A stretch of 32,124 bases of DNA. It comes from a virus. The position numbers and the translations under genes were made by a program. Positions 15,501 through 24,479 of the stretch are shown piece by piece. Under the pieces are notes generated by a model. That model was given only the letters and a program-made list of their open reading frames with translations, was not told where the DNA came from and did no database searches. Location of the stretch: the IMG/VR virus record IMGVR_UViG_3300035698_004096, positions 1 to 32,124 of that record; one strand, written 5' to 3'. Within the stretch, counting starts at the first letter, position 1. Each line of letters opens with the position of its first letter.

Positions 15501-17357
15501 AAAGAACCCGCCTACTTCATTTAGTCTAATATAGTTTTCATAGTTTAGACTTATTTTGCTGTTTTCAAATGTTTTTGATCCAATTCCTTTATCTACACTA
15601 TAAACAAAATTACCCAGCGTTTGTAGTCTATATCCTTCGACATATGCTGTGCCTGGATCAACTACGATATTGATAGTGTTACCTTCAAAACTATTGTTAC
15701 CAGGAGAAGTTGTAGATGTTAAAAATTCATCAATAACATAACTTCCATCTGTTTCATTTGTTCTTGTAGCCATCTCATCTGTTATAGAATTGAAAGAAGT
15801 TTTTTGATTTTGTTTATATGGAACACCATTTGAAAATTCTACTAGAGTGAAAACGCTACCATCAATTGTAGTATTATTAATTTCAAAAATAGAAAGATTT
15901 GCTGTAAGTTTAAGTCTATCAGCTCCTGGAGCATTAAGATTTGGTTCTCCAAGAGCATTATCTGTTAAACTAGTATCTTGATTAGAATTTATGATTTCTT
16001 CTGTTGTTTCAAAAGCTACTGCTACATTGTTTGGAAATCTAGAATAATTATCAACAATTATAGTCTGCGGCTGCACTTCGATAAAATGACCTTTATGAAA
16101 GATATGACCTTGTGTTATTCCAAAAGCATAACCAGATCCAACAGCATTAGTAACAGATGCAACAGTTGGTTTAGCTACATAATTTTGAGCTGTAATCTCA
16201 CCGCCAGAACCCGTTGTACTTTTTATAGAAGCAAACGGTGTTCTGTAATAACTCACTCCTTTATTATTAATTAAAGTATTAGTAATTTGACCAGTAGAAT
16301 TTGTTAAAATTTCCGCATCTGCGTTAAATCCTATAATACCAAGAACAGTTGCCAAATCGCTTGAAGATGCTCCCTGAATATTATTTCCAGAAACAAACAT
16401 CCAATTATTAGCAGTCGATGTCGTCGAAGACAAATCGCTATTTATTGGGCTATACTGAATTAAAACTTCTGAACTTGTAGTGTTAGCATAACTAGCTGTA
16501 GCATCAGTAAAAACTGCATTACTAACTAGATTCATTGCTGTGTTAGTAGACACAATATTGATCTTGTGTAAATCATAACTCGTTGAATTAGAATAAAGAG
16601 CTATATAATCGCCATTAGCAAAATCTGTAGAAAATACAGTGCTAGTTCCAGTAAGATTAACATCATTTGTGGTGACAGAAACAGTACCAGAAAGCTTAAC
16701 GACTGGTAATCTATCAGAAACTTCTGTAAGAGTTGTGATAGTTCCGTTTGCGCCTGATATAGGATCTGTAATTTGATCACCAACATTCAATGATCCAGAA
16801 GTAACATTAGCAAAAAGAACTGGTGTAAAAATAATACTATCTGTATTAGAATATCCAGAACCAGTTACAGCAATTGTTACATCCCAAATAGAATTATTGC
16901 TATCATAGACTGTTAATACTTGGCCAGCTTGAAAAGATATTTCATTAAAAGAATTTCCACTATTTATATAATTGAAATATAAAGATTTTAAGTCTGGATC
17001 AGATGCTTCAAACCCAGTTGATGAATTAATAATGAATGCTGTAAGGCCATTTGCGTTTTTAGCAAAATGACCAACATACGCGCCAGGATCAGCAGTAGTT
17101 CCGTTAATTAACACGTCCTTAATTTTAGCATAAGGATATTTATCATAAAAAGTAAAGTTGCAGCCGTCGAGAATGGTTCCGCGCTTAAAAATATTATTTC
17201 CGAATATTTCTACTTGTCTTTGAAGTATCTGTTGTAATTCATTTAATTCTCTAGTTTGAACGGCGATCGCTGGCTTAAACAACACTCTCTGGTAATTTTT
17301 AGCCGGATCACTATTTTCAAAATAAGGTGAGACGCTTAGGTCTGTTTCTAAAGGCAT
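12525..17357 (-). CDS. Very large virion protein with DUF4815-like N-terminus, 1610 aa
   Basis: The N-terminus contains PYFENSDPAKNYQRVLFKP, then VQTRELNELQQILQRQVE, GNNIFKRGTI; this is the signature of DUF4815 proteins of aquatic phages. The body is beta-rich with GTG/G.GT.F modules (about residues 221-282 and 804-864) and G.GY modules. The C-terminal section has a D-E-C-E-C motif near residue 1350, a C-T-C-P stretch near 1560, and ends in a Gly-rich tail of about 25 residues (GGGIGGGGEAGNGGAGG). AGGA overlapping the gp8 stop codon serves as ribosome site. It directly follows gp8, the position of gp9/gp10 in T4, so an outer wedge or fibre-docking role is likely. The size far exceeds T4 gp10 (about 600 aa). 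Confidence 0.82.
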   Translation of the reverse strand: MPLETDLSVSPYFENSDPAKNYQRVLFKPAIAVQTRELNELQQILQRQVEIFGNNIFKRGTILDGCNFTFYDKYPYAKIKDVLINGTTADPGAYVGHFAKNANGLTAFIINSSTGFEASDPDLKSLYFNYINSGNSFNEISFQAGQVLTVYDSNNSIWDVTIAVTGSGYSNTDSIIFTPVLFANVTSGSLNVGDQITDPISGANGTITTLTEVSDRLPVVKLSGTVSVTTNDVNLTGTSTVFSTDFANGDYIALYSNSTSYDLHKINIVSTNTAMNLVSNAVFTDATASYANTTSSEVLIQYSPINSDLSSTTSTANNWMFVSGNNIQGASSSDLATVLGIIGFNADAEILTNSTGQITNTLINNKGVSYYRTPFASIKSTTGSGGEITAQNYVAKPTVASVTNAVGSGYAFGITQGHIFHKGHFIEVQPQTIIVDNYSRFPNNVAVAFETTEEIINSNQDTSLTDNALGEPNLNAPGADRLKLTANLSIFEINNTTIDGSVFTLVEFSNGVPYKQNQKTSFNSITDEMATRTNETDGSYVIDEFLTSTTSPGNNSFEGNTINIVVDPGTAYVEGYRLQTLGNFVYSVDKGIGSKTFENSKISLNYENYIRLNEVGGFFEFDQANEISLYDTAKNFLTESDSINLGNTNPTGTQIGTARIRNFMHEQGIPGTSNAIYRAYVFDIKMNAGKNFRDIRSIYYNGTSHDGIGDTVLELDSTTSANVATLYGNNNKLVFATSYQSLKNANNITYNYRTTNDTLSISNTGTVQISLIPITKTFPYTGTLSDAEKAEIYLAPAANLISFDSVGTVSTDGTPTVTGVGTTFITDLRVGDYLQLTDGGSPEFRRVESIANNTSLTVEANVSFTSVANAAYKAWPQNVPIQLSYDTDYIVSVDSAAEIMTIDLLSNVANGFNTATNTDIIVAYNVESANAQSATKTVNRDIYVKLRLSDVGGGTSGPWCLGIPDIFRLKEVYRGTSSGVSITDTNITDSFYIDHNQTQNYYDLGYLYQKNPSGVKLTLDDWLLVKLDCFTASPGFYNITSYVSSNTITRTTEDSKALSALTTVVNTLEIPEFFSDNGTYHDLINVFDFRPYVANTANVATLVAGASINPSNTFTFSASDRYFPVPDSTLTYNVETYLPRTDRVIVSKGGKISVLPGSYQTPGAQIQPTGTLLVNDVYIPSYPTLPYNMSKQIKDIVNTRTSNEQLAVSRIRKNTATTLFLQSDFNKNQPRNYTHSDIGSIDRRLRDVEYYVSLNFMQNQVKDRVIPSSISPSVNRFKYGFFVDEYETDSFTEWRSPEYNASVEDNYAQPAYSTLNIVHANNDPSAVNYDQIAIIDQPMATDVEGDECECSELDSSGNAVPVQHFVYATQSNLKRYSANRRFNEPVQTITMGTVSSNATLWCHFYSGKDQIYVYQGDTLIASGTDAVALTDDDITELRKDPFFTGSSGFSNRSGSANSSSLTASWLSQQLGGSQRYNDYSTILTNRSGSAGQLDGYLRYSGKITWVHNPSLGREYRIVVKKSSVIWRYRIDFYNETSSTDGDTCTCPTTPTPSPVMYNGTMSISPSFSYTITKEACTPNDRDKGDSAASGGGIGGGGEAGNGGAGGTGAW

Positions 17358-17368
17358 TTATATTTTTC

Positions 17369-19390
17369 CTAGGATTCAAAAATAAATTTAAATGTTTCTG
17401 ATTGCTCAGATACTCTTGTAATTGGTTCTAAATTTTCAATATATAAAATATCGCCACTTTTAAATAAAACTTCTGGCTCATATTCACTTGTTATAGACAT
17501 AATAGCATCACTTATAGCACCATATACATTTTGATTTATATTAAAAGTTCCATATTTGTTTGTCGTGTACATAATACTCTGAGTTCCATTTGCTACAACA
17601 GAATGCAACAAAGCATTCGAAGTAGATAAAGAAGTTTGATATACAATTTCATCTTCTTCAAAGGTGCCAGAAATAATGCTACCATTATATTTATACATAT
17701 TAACAAAAGTGTTAAAATCTTTGTTTTCATTAGATCTATATATCGTGTTAGCTAATGTATATGCTCCAGAATCTATACCCATAAGTTTATTATCTGTTTC
17801 TATTATGATATTAACATTAGCTAAAGTAACATAAGTTGTATTTGATGATGATATATATCCGGCCAACTCTTTTCTTGGTATTAAATATTCTGCATTAGAA
17901 GATGTAAATGCAGCATTTGTGGTCAATGTTAAGTAAGTTGAATTAGATACTGTATTGACTATTCCTAACATTTTATTAGTTCCATCTACAATATAAATAA
18001 AATCATTAGAACTAAACTGATTAACAAAATCTCCTGTTACAGAAGTCACAGCAGTGTTTGTTTCATCAGTTATTAAATCAACTCCGAGTCTATATGGATT
18101 AATTTTATATACAGCTTCACTATCAATAAAAGTTCCTGTAGTATTGGCCCTTTCAATAGTTACACTTGTAAATATTGGATCTTTTAAAATACCAACTGTT
18201 CTATAATCATTTGTCTGTGGTATTGTATTAGATTCATTGTTTGCAAAAGTAACACTTATACATAAAGAGCTTCCACCAAGTTCTGCTGATATACTAGAGC
18301 CATGACCTGAATATGGTGATTTGATAGCTCTTAATTCTGCATTAGATGGATTTAATACGGTGGCATTATAAACAAAAGCATTAGCATTTTTATAACCAAC
18401 ACCTCTATTCAATACATCTATTTTATGAATTACATTTCCTGTTGAATTGACAATAGCTCTAGCAGCAGCGTTTACTGTTTCATCTCCAGCACCATTTATA
18501 ACAACTCCGGGGTATATTTCATATACAGAAGCAACACTAATAGCATTTGTAAAAGCTGTTTCTAGTTGTATAGCTTTAGCGCTAGAATTAACTATATAAT
18601 CTGTTATTTTTTTATATTGGCCAATTTCTCCAGAAGCTCCGTCTTTAATATAAATGTAACAACCATTATAAAAATCATCTGTAGAAGAAGCATTAGTATT
18701 ACTTGAAATATCATATAATAAAGCATCGCCTCCTAAACGTAATTCTGTTAAAGAAAAATAATTATTACCAGATATATAATTGGTGTAGCCATTTCCAGTT
18801 CCAACCACACTTATTATATCAATAGCTCCTTCGACTGCAGCGCTTTCAACTTCTGTGTTTGATGTTACTGGAAAATATTCTGTTGTTCCAAATTTTTGAA
18901 CAATAGCATTATTAACAGAATACATATATTTCCAAATATAACCATCAGAAGTCTCATAGTATTCATCTTCTGCAGAAATTAAACCAAAATCTGGTTCTAC
19001 TGTAGAAGCAGCATTTGAATTATTATACAAACATTTATATACATGATAAAAAGAAGTAGCATTAACTATAGTGTAAAATTCTTTATTAAATAAAGTAGAA
19101 TCTTGATCATCATACTGATAATATTTAGTTTCGGCTGCCCATTCATATCTTGGAATAAGAATAGAAAAATCTGTGTTTGATAGTTTTTTTCCAAAAATCA
19201 TATCATTATATAACTCTGTTTTTTTATCAACAGTATCAACTGGATCAGGAACACTACCATCACCACCGTCATAGGAGTCATGCTTTGATGTAAAAACATA
19301 ATAAACTGTGTTTGATGGCTCAACCAAAGATTCTATTAATTGATTTAAACTATGAGTTTTAAAATCATTAGTTATTAAAAAATTGCTCAT
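17369..19390 (-). CDS. 8: Baseplate wedge protein gp8
   Basis: A homologue of T4 gp8 (334 aa), here enlarged to 673 aa. The N-terminal part matches in pattern: YVFTSKHDSYD, then KKTELYNDMIFGKKLSNTDF, IPRYEW, and DGYIWKYMYSV near residue 150. The C-terminal end also matches: LFKSGDILYIENLEPITR, then ETFKFIFES, compared with the T4 ending HSGEMIYMENRPPI, INILFTF. Between these lie inserted beta modules (about residues 190-500), including one 'TSVTGDF...F...D.IYI' unit shared with neighbouring giant proteins. gp8 forms part of the wedge with gp6, gp7, gp10, gp25 and gp53. The start codon overlaps the gp7-like stop (ATGA). Confidence 0.88.
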   Translation of the reverse strand: MSNFLITNDFKTHSLNQLIESLVEPSNTVYYVFTSKHDSYDGGDGSVPDPVDTVDKKTELYNDMIFGKKLSNTDFSILIPRYEWAAETKYYQYDDQDSTLFNKEFYTIVNATSFYHVYKCLYNNSNAASTVEPDFGLISAEDEYYETSDGYIWKYMYSVNNAIVQKFGTTEYFPVTSNTEVESAAVEGAIDIISVVGTGNGYTNYISGNNYFSLTELRLGGDALLYDISSNTNASSTDDFYNGCYIYIKDGASGEIGQYKKITDYIVNSSAKAIQLETAFTNAISVASVYEIYPGVVINGAGDETVNAAARAIVNSTGNVIHKIDVLNRGVGYKNANAFVYNATVLNPSNAELRAIKSPYSGHGSSISAELGGSSLCISVTFANNESNTIPQTNDYRTVGILKDPIFTSVTIERANTTGTFIDSEAVYKINPYRLGVDLITDETNTAVTSVTGDFVNQFSSNDFIYIVDGTNKMLGIVNTVSNSTYLTLTTNAAFTSSNAEYLIPRKELAGYISSSNTTYVTLANVNIIIETDNKLMGIDSGAYTLANTIYRSNENKDFNTFVNMYKYNGSIISGTFEEDEIVYQTSLSTSNALLHSVVANGTQSIMYTTNKYGTFNINQNVYGAISDAIMSITSEYEPEVLFKSGDILYIENLEPITRVSEQSETFKFIFES

Positions 19391-22197
19391 TCTATTGTTA
19401 CCACTGCTGTTTTTGCAGTCTTTCCTATATTAATATTTGATTTAGATACATATCTACTAAATGATTTAGTTCCTGCAATATGTAAAATATTTTTTAACAT
19501 ATCTTTATATTTTTCTAATGTTATTGCTGATCTGATTTCATAAGAAAATTCTTGATAATAAAAACTATCTTGAAGATATTTATTAGAACTTAATAGGCTA
19601 TCATTTCTTTTATAATAACCAGTTCCACTGCCATGATTTCCAAGATTAGATAATCCTGCCCCAACACTAGCGTTTGTATTTGAATAAAAAGTTACAGGTT
19701 CGTCTTGATAGTAGCCATAACCAGAATCAACAACTTCTAAGTTACTTATAGATCCAACAGAGGTTGTAACGCTTGTTGATATATTAGCATTAAAACCAGA
19801 AATGGCTGACATAGTATCTTCCTGATACGATAATATATTAGCAATAGCTCCAGTTTGAACTCCAAATAATGTAGCTTCTTGCTCAGAATGAATTGGCAAA
19901 ACGCTTGTTTCTTCTGATAAATAATTTCCAGCTTCTGTAACTAAACTAAATGTTTCATCAAAAGTATCGTCGTATGTTATTCTTTTTAGATATAAAACAC
20001 TACTATTACTACCACTTTTAACAATTCCTTTATTATTACCCGATTGTTGAACGACTTCACCAACTAAGAATAAAGAAGTTGTGTTGCTAATATTAACAAC
20101 AAAATCTCTTTTTTCAAATGGAATTATAGATGGCTCTAATAAAATAATATAAGGAATATTATCATAGCCAACTCCAGAACCAGTAAGAGTAATAGAACTT
20201 ACTGTTCCATAGGTATACATATCATATGAAAAAGCATTAGCTATTATAGTATTCAAATTGGCTTGTGTACTAAATCCCCAATCTGAGTTAGCAATATCAA
20301 CAAGCAAATAATCATAAATATAATCTGTAGCAATATTAACAGATTGATTATAAAGAAATGTATTAGATATTGATATATCTGCTCCAGCCCCAGCGATGGG
20401 TGGTTGAACTTCACCATATGTGTTTGAATATAATCCAATAATAATATTATTATTAGTTGATAAAAATGTATTTTCTACTTGATATACTGCAACATCTAAA
20501 TTCAAATTTGAAACTACTCCGTTTGCAGTAGTTAATCTAGAATCTAATGTAAGTGATTTTGTAAACGCTCCACTTATATCTATTACTTTAATAGTCGCAT
20601 TAAGGCCAGAATATGTAATTGATTCGATAGTGGCATTAGCAATCTCAGTAGCAGATTCATTATTTTGATATACTTCTTCTCCGGCTATAAATTTAGTACT
20701 GCCAGCTCCTGTAATATAAAGATTATTATTAGAAGATGATAACATAACATTAGCAACAGCACTTATATCATCAAAAGATGATATAACAGCACTAGAAACT
20801 TCATCTTCCAAAGCAAACCCAGCGGCATCTTCAAACAATAATAAACTGTTATTTTGACCAGCCAATCTATAATGTTTATAAAAAGTAGATTGTTGAATTC
20901 CAATTATACTATTTGATGTTTCATCTAAAACAGCAAAATCAAAAGCAGCATTTGCTTCATCATGATAGAGGTGAGTATCAGCCCACTCAATGCTTTCAGC
21001 TCCAATAACAAGACCACGTTCAGTAACAATATCAAAACTGTTTTCTGTTTCAAGTTTTGCAGCAGGATTAAATCTATCTGCATACATAGAAATTACCATA
21101 CTTCCAGTAGTATTTGTAGCCGGTAGAACTGATAATATTCTAGCTTCTGATATTATATCTGCTGTGTCTGGATCATATCTATAAAGAAAATCTCCATTAG
21201 CAAAAGTTTCGCCGGCTAAATCAATATATGACACATTTGCTAGTGGTTGAACTATAGTTTCAAATTGATTATAAGTTCCATTAGAATTATTATTGCTTCC
21301 TATAACAAGATCACTTATTTTTAACACATTGTTTGATATGATTAATGTCGAATTAGAATTATATCCCCAACCACCATCATTTAAATTAAATTCTACGACT
21401 CCAACAGTATTACCAACACCAGCAACTCTAGCTTTTCCTTGAATTCCGCTATCAGCATAAATATCTACTATATCGCCAATGCTATAATTTTCACCACCAT
21501 TTATTATATCAAGTGTAGTTAAAGAACCTATAATAGTTGGACCAATTAATTCAGTTGGATGATTAAAATCTATTGCAGATTCTAAATTCGATGTTGTTGA
21601 TGTGGTAAATTTTTCTCCTGTATAAAAATTTCCAGTTATATTAGTTATACTAAAAATTTCTATATATCGACCATTTATTTTTTTTCTAATATATTTTTCT
21701 ACATATGCTGTAGCATTAGATTCTAATCCAATTATTTGATATCCAATAAATCTTTTTAGATTCTCTTCATAAGACACTTCTAAATATATAGGAATAATCC
21801 ATTCTGCAGATGATAATCTAAATAAATCGTCAGCCGGAAAATAAACTTCAGCCGGTTTTCCAAAAACTTCTTTAAAAAATAAATCTATAGATTGAGAAGT
21901 TCCTTTAGATCTATATAAATCTAAACTATGTTTTACTAACTGCCTTGTATTTGTAGCAGTATCAAATTGAATGGATGAAAGATATTTATTTTTAAAATGA
22001 ATTAAAAAATTATCAGTTGTTTCATCTATATCACCATATTCTAGTAATCTTCTAGAATGATAAATCATTTGTCCATCTGATTCTAACCATTCATAATATT
22101 TTTTGACGAATTCAATAAATATCGGTCCTTCTTCTTTATAGAAGTCCGGAAATTGATCTTCAATTAAATGAGATATTTTCTTTTCAAAAAATTCCAT
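19387..22197 (-). CDS. Baseplate wedge protein, gp7-like (by position and pattern)
   Basis: A 936-aa protein between gp6 and gp8, exactly where gene 7 lies in T4 (T4 gp7 is about 1032 aa). The N-terminus is rich in acidic and aromatic residues (LIEDQFPDFYKEEGPIFIEF, VKKYYEWLES), then LYRSKGTSQSIDLFFKEVFG near residue 100, a motif typical of this family in aquatic T4-like phages. Most of the rest is beta-rich with G.GY modules (for example GGWGYNSNSTLIIS and GSGVGYDNIPYI). The C-terminus (LKNILHIAGTKSFSRYVSK) is conserved-looking. Direct similarity to T4 gp7 is not evident to me, so the name rests on position, size and the initiator role expected for this slot. Confidence 0.75.
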   Translation of the reverse strand: MEFFEKKISHLIEDQFPDFYKEEGPIFIEFVKKYYEWLESDGQMIYHSRRLLEYGDIDETTDNFLIHFKNKYLSSIQFDTATNTRQLVKHSLDLYRSKGTSQSIDLFFKEVFGKPAEVYFPADDLFRLSSAEWIIPIYLEVSYEENLKRFIGYQIIGLESNATAYVEKYIRKKINGRYIEIFSITNITGNFYTGEKFTTSTTSNLESAIDFNHPTELIGPTIIGSLTTLDIINGGENYSIGDIVDIYADSGIQGKARVAGVGNTVGVVEFNLNDGGWGYNSNSTLIISNNVLKISDLVIGSNNNSNGTYNQFETIVQPLANVSYIDLAGETFANGDFLYRYDPDTADIISEARILSVLPATNTTGSMVISMYADRFNPAAKLETENSFDIVTERGLVIGAESIEWADTHLYHDEANAAFDFAVLDETSNSIIGIQQSTFYKHYRLAGQNNSLLLFEDAAGFALEDEVSSAVISSFDDISAVANVMLSSSNNNLYITGAGSTKFIAGEEVYQNNESATEIANATIESITYSGLNATIKVIDISGAFTKSLTLDSRLTTANGVVSNLNLDVAVYQVENTFLSTNNNIIIGLYSNTYGEVQPPIAGAGADISISNTFLYNQSVNIATDYIYDYLLVDIANSDWGFSTQANLNTIIANAFSYDMYTYGTVSSITLTGSGVGYDNIPYIILLEPSIIPFEKRDFVVNISNTTSLFLVGEVVQQSGNNKGIVKSGSNSSVLYLKRITYDDTFDETFSLVTEAGNYLSEETSVLPIHSEQEATLFGVQTGAIANILSYQEDTMSAISGFNANISTSVTTSVGSISNLEVVDSGYGYYQDEPVTFYSNTNASVGAGLSNLGNHGSGTGYYKRNDSLLSSNKYLQDSFYYQEFSYEIRSAITLEKYKDMLKNILHIAGTKSFSRYVSKSNINIGKTAKTAVVTIE

Positions 22198-22199
22198 TA

Positions 22200-24026
22200 T
22201 TATCCCTGACAGGTCGATCTAGTACTTCCAATTAGATCTCTCACACCTATAACATTAATTTTAATGTGTGATGGATCTAATTGTAGTAAAATATTTTTCT
22301 TAGTTTCAAAATCTTTAGTTCTTGGTATTACATAAAAATGTAATTCTGGTTCTGTAAGAGCATCAATATTAAAATTAAGAAGTTTTACTGCTCCTGTTTC
22401 ATAATCAACACTTCCAAGCGACGAATTAATAACTACAACTTTATCTTTAATTCTTTTAACTAATTTAAGATTTCCGATTCCATCATCATTAATTTTAACG
22501 CGCTCTCCATTTAACACAAAATCATCAGAATATAATGTAACTTTATCATCATAGTCGTATTGAGTTCCAAGTTTTGCTACTTCTTTTGTTAATTGAGTTT
22601 CAAACATAATATCTAAATTTTGTGGAACTCCAAACAAAGGATATATTTTTTTATAGATTGCTACATTTGTATCATTGCTAATCACACTAGCAGCGCAAGC
22701 ATCATCAATATATTTCACAAATTTAGAATACCTAAATTTTGCTTTAAAATCATTTAAATATGTAACATCATATTCTAAAATTTTATTTAAAACTCTACTT
22801 TTAATGTCTTCTTCTGTAAATGCTGTTAAATTTATGTTATATTTTACAGTTGTATCAACAGTGTAGTGCATATAAGAAGGCTCAATTATTGATGGATCAA
22901 TAGACAGTGGAGTTCTTGGTTTTAAATAATTATAATATTCTGTTTTTTTAGAATTTGGTAGACTATCTATTCCAGAAATATCTATAGCAATATAAACTTT
23001 ACCAAACTCTGGTGGATTTAAATCTTCTCCACCATACGCTGATATAGCATTAATTTCTGGAAACTTTTGCTTTAATAACAATTCATAATCAGCTGTATTA
23101 ATAGCTCGTTCTTGAAGTTGATAAAATCTTGGGGCATAATATTTAATAGATTCGATAGATTCTGGGTCTGCTCCACCAGTAGAAACCTGCACAGTATTTA
23201 TTATTGGCGTTGATAAAAATGATGTAAAAGAAGCGTCTAATGCAAATAAAGTTCCACCATTTGCTTCTTTTCCTCTAGTTACTCTATGCGAAATCTCAAT
23301 AACAGAATTATCTTTTGGTTTTCTTCCTATAATTCCATCACCAAATATTATTTCATATTTTCCTTGTTCTGCTCCTTGTAAAAAGAAAACATTATCTAAT
23401 GCTCCTAAACCAAGAAGAGATGTTGCAAGCGTATAATTTCTAACAATAGCAGTGTCATCTTCAGTAACTGTAACATATATACTTTGAGTATCAATTGTTG
23501 AATCTTCTAAAACAAATCTCTGTGTTGGATTTTCATAGTCTATTATAAAGGCGTCTATGACATACTGCCCTTCAAAAATCTTTAAATTTGAAACTTCAAA
23601 AGTGTTGTTTGTTGAAGTGATAACTTTATCTTCGTTTGTAATAAAAGTAAATAATTCAAATCCAATAGATGATGTGAACGAAGTTCCTTTTGGAATCGTA
23701 ACTACACTAGTGTTTGCTTCAAATTCTATATCAACTACAGCTGAAGCTGACCTAGAAGATCTTGGTGTATAATTCAATTCTTTTGCGTGTGATAAAACAG
23801 AATTTCTTAATTGCGCAGAATCTAAAAATGATTCTGAAGCTACCATATTCAGATAAAAAGCATTATGAAATGTATTATACGACATGATGTCTAATAATAC
23901 ATTAATATTAGATCCTTCAAAATCATAATCTTTAAATAGATCTTGAGCTTTTAAATATGTTTTTAAATTTGTTTTGATTGTATCAAAATCAAGATCTACT
24001 AAACTAAGTGATGAATTGGCTGCCAT
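22200..24026 (-). CDS. 6: Baseplate wedge protein gp6
   Basis: A 608-aa protein (T4 gp6 660 aa). The N-terminus has DFDTIKTNLKTYLKAQ, then GSNINVLLDIMSYNTFHNAF, YLNMVASESFLDSAQLR, and HAKELNYTPRSSRSA, all hallmarks of gp6/baseplate-J-like proteins. The central part includes the GKYEIIFGDGIIG segment and TVQVSTGGADPESIESIKYY, APRFYQLQERAINTADYE, the J-type core. gp6 dimers form the ring that joins wedges around the hub. The ATG directly abuts the gp25 stop codon (TAAATG). The length is normal and no lesion is seen. Confidence 0.95.
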   Translation of the reverse strand: MAANSSLSLVDLDFDTIKTNLKTYLKAQDLFKDYDFEGSNINVLLDIMSYNTFHNAFYLNMVASESFLDSAQLRNSVLSHAKELNYTPRSSRSASAVVDIEFEANTSVVTIPKGTSFTSSIGFELFTFITNEDKVITSTNNTFEVSNLKIFEGQYVIDAFIIDYENPTQRFVLEDSTIDTQSIYVTVTEDDTAIVRNYTLATSLLGLGALDNVFFLQGAEQGKYEIIFGDGIIGRKPKDNSVIEISHRVTRGKEANGGTLFALDASFTSFLSTPIINTVQVSTGGADPESIESIKYYAPRFYQLQERAINTADYELLLKQKFPEINAISAYGGEDLNPPEFGKVYIAIDISGIDSLPNSKKTEYYNYLKPRTPLSIDPSIIEPSYMHYTVDTTVKYNINLTAFTEEDIKSRVLNKILEYDVTYLNDFKAKFRYSKFVKYIDDACAASVISNDTNVAIYKKIYPLFGVPQNLDIMFETQLTKEVAKLGTQYDYDDKVTLYSDDFVLNGERVKINDDGIGNLKLVKRIKDKVVVINSSLGSVDYETGAVKLLNFNIDALTEPELHFYVIPRTKDFETKKNILLQLDPSHIKINVIGVRDLIGSTRSTCQG

Positions 24027-24449
24027 TTATCTTACTCGTACAAGTGTTAAATCAAGTTGGTTTACGACTGTATTATTTCTAGTTGTGAAAAATATAGTTA
24101 TATTATAAGCATTATTATCTGGATCTGTTTTAATTTGAACATCAAGATCTGCTACTCTTTCTTCATTTTGATGAATTAATAAATTTATATTTTCTTTTAA
24201 ATCGTCTGCTGTAAAATCATTTAGAGGCTCAAATAAGCTTCTTCTAATATTACCGCCAAGCCCAGGCTGAAAAAATCTTTCACCCTGATTGGTTAAAACC
24301 ATATTTTTTATAGCCTGTCGAACACTATCTTCATTTGTGATTTGATTAATTTGCCCACTTCTAGAATTGCTAGTGAATTTATTAAAAAAATCAGAAAAAT
24401 AGACTTCTGCTGTTCGGCTGGCCGTATATCTGTCTGCTCGTGTAGTCAT
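24027..24449 (-). CDS. 25: Baseplate wedge protein gp25
   Basis: A 140-aa protein, matching the usual 130-140 aa of the gp25/GpW family with a lysozyme-like fold. Visible family signs: DSVRQAIKNMVLTNQGERFF, QPGLGGNIRRSLFEPLN. The 'I..iL.T..GER...P..G...R..LFE' pattern is diagnostic. gp25 nucleates sheath assembly and binds gp6 and gp53 in the wedge. GAGGG five bases before the ATG is a strong ribosome site, and two late-promoter-like octamers lie just upstream (24465-24479). In T4 gene 25 is elsewhere; here it lies between gp5 and gp6, as in aquatic relatives. Confidence 0.94.
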   Translation of the reverse strand: MTTRADRYTASRTAEVYFSDFFNKFTSNSRSGQINQITNEDSVRQAIKNMVLTNQGERFFQPGLGGNIRRSLFEPLNDFTADDLKENINLLIHQNEERVADLDVQIKTDPDNNAYNITIFFTTRNNTVVNQLDLTLVRVR

Positions 24450-24464
24450 TAAAACCCTCGTTGT

Positions 24465-24479
24465 TATTTATTATTTATG
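24465..24479 (-). promoter_or_regulatory. Two overlapping late-promoter-like octamers before gp25
   Basis: CATAAATA at 24472-24479 and AATAAATA at 24465-24472 on the minus strand, both fitting NATAAATA. Initiation from the first would be near 24466, leaving a 17-nt leader that includes the GAGGG ribosome site. The 25-base gap between gp5 spike and gp25 is otherwise unusual in this tight operon. Confidence 0.5.

Noticed and set aside
16961-16968. Perfect minus-strand TATAAATA octamer
   Set aside because: It lies deep inside the 1610-aa coding sequence, far from any downstream start; AT-rich DNA gives such matches by chance. The same holds for CATAAATA at 26283-26290 inside the gp27-like gene.
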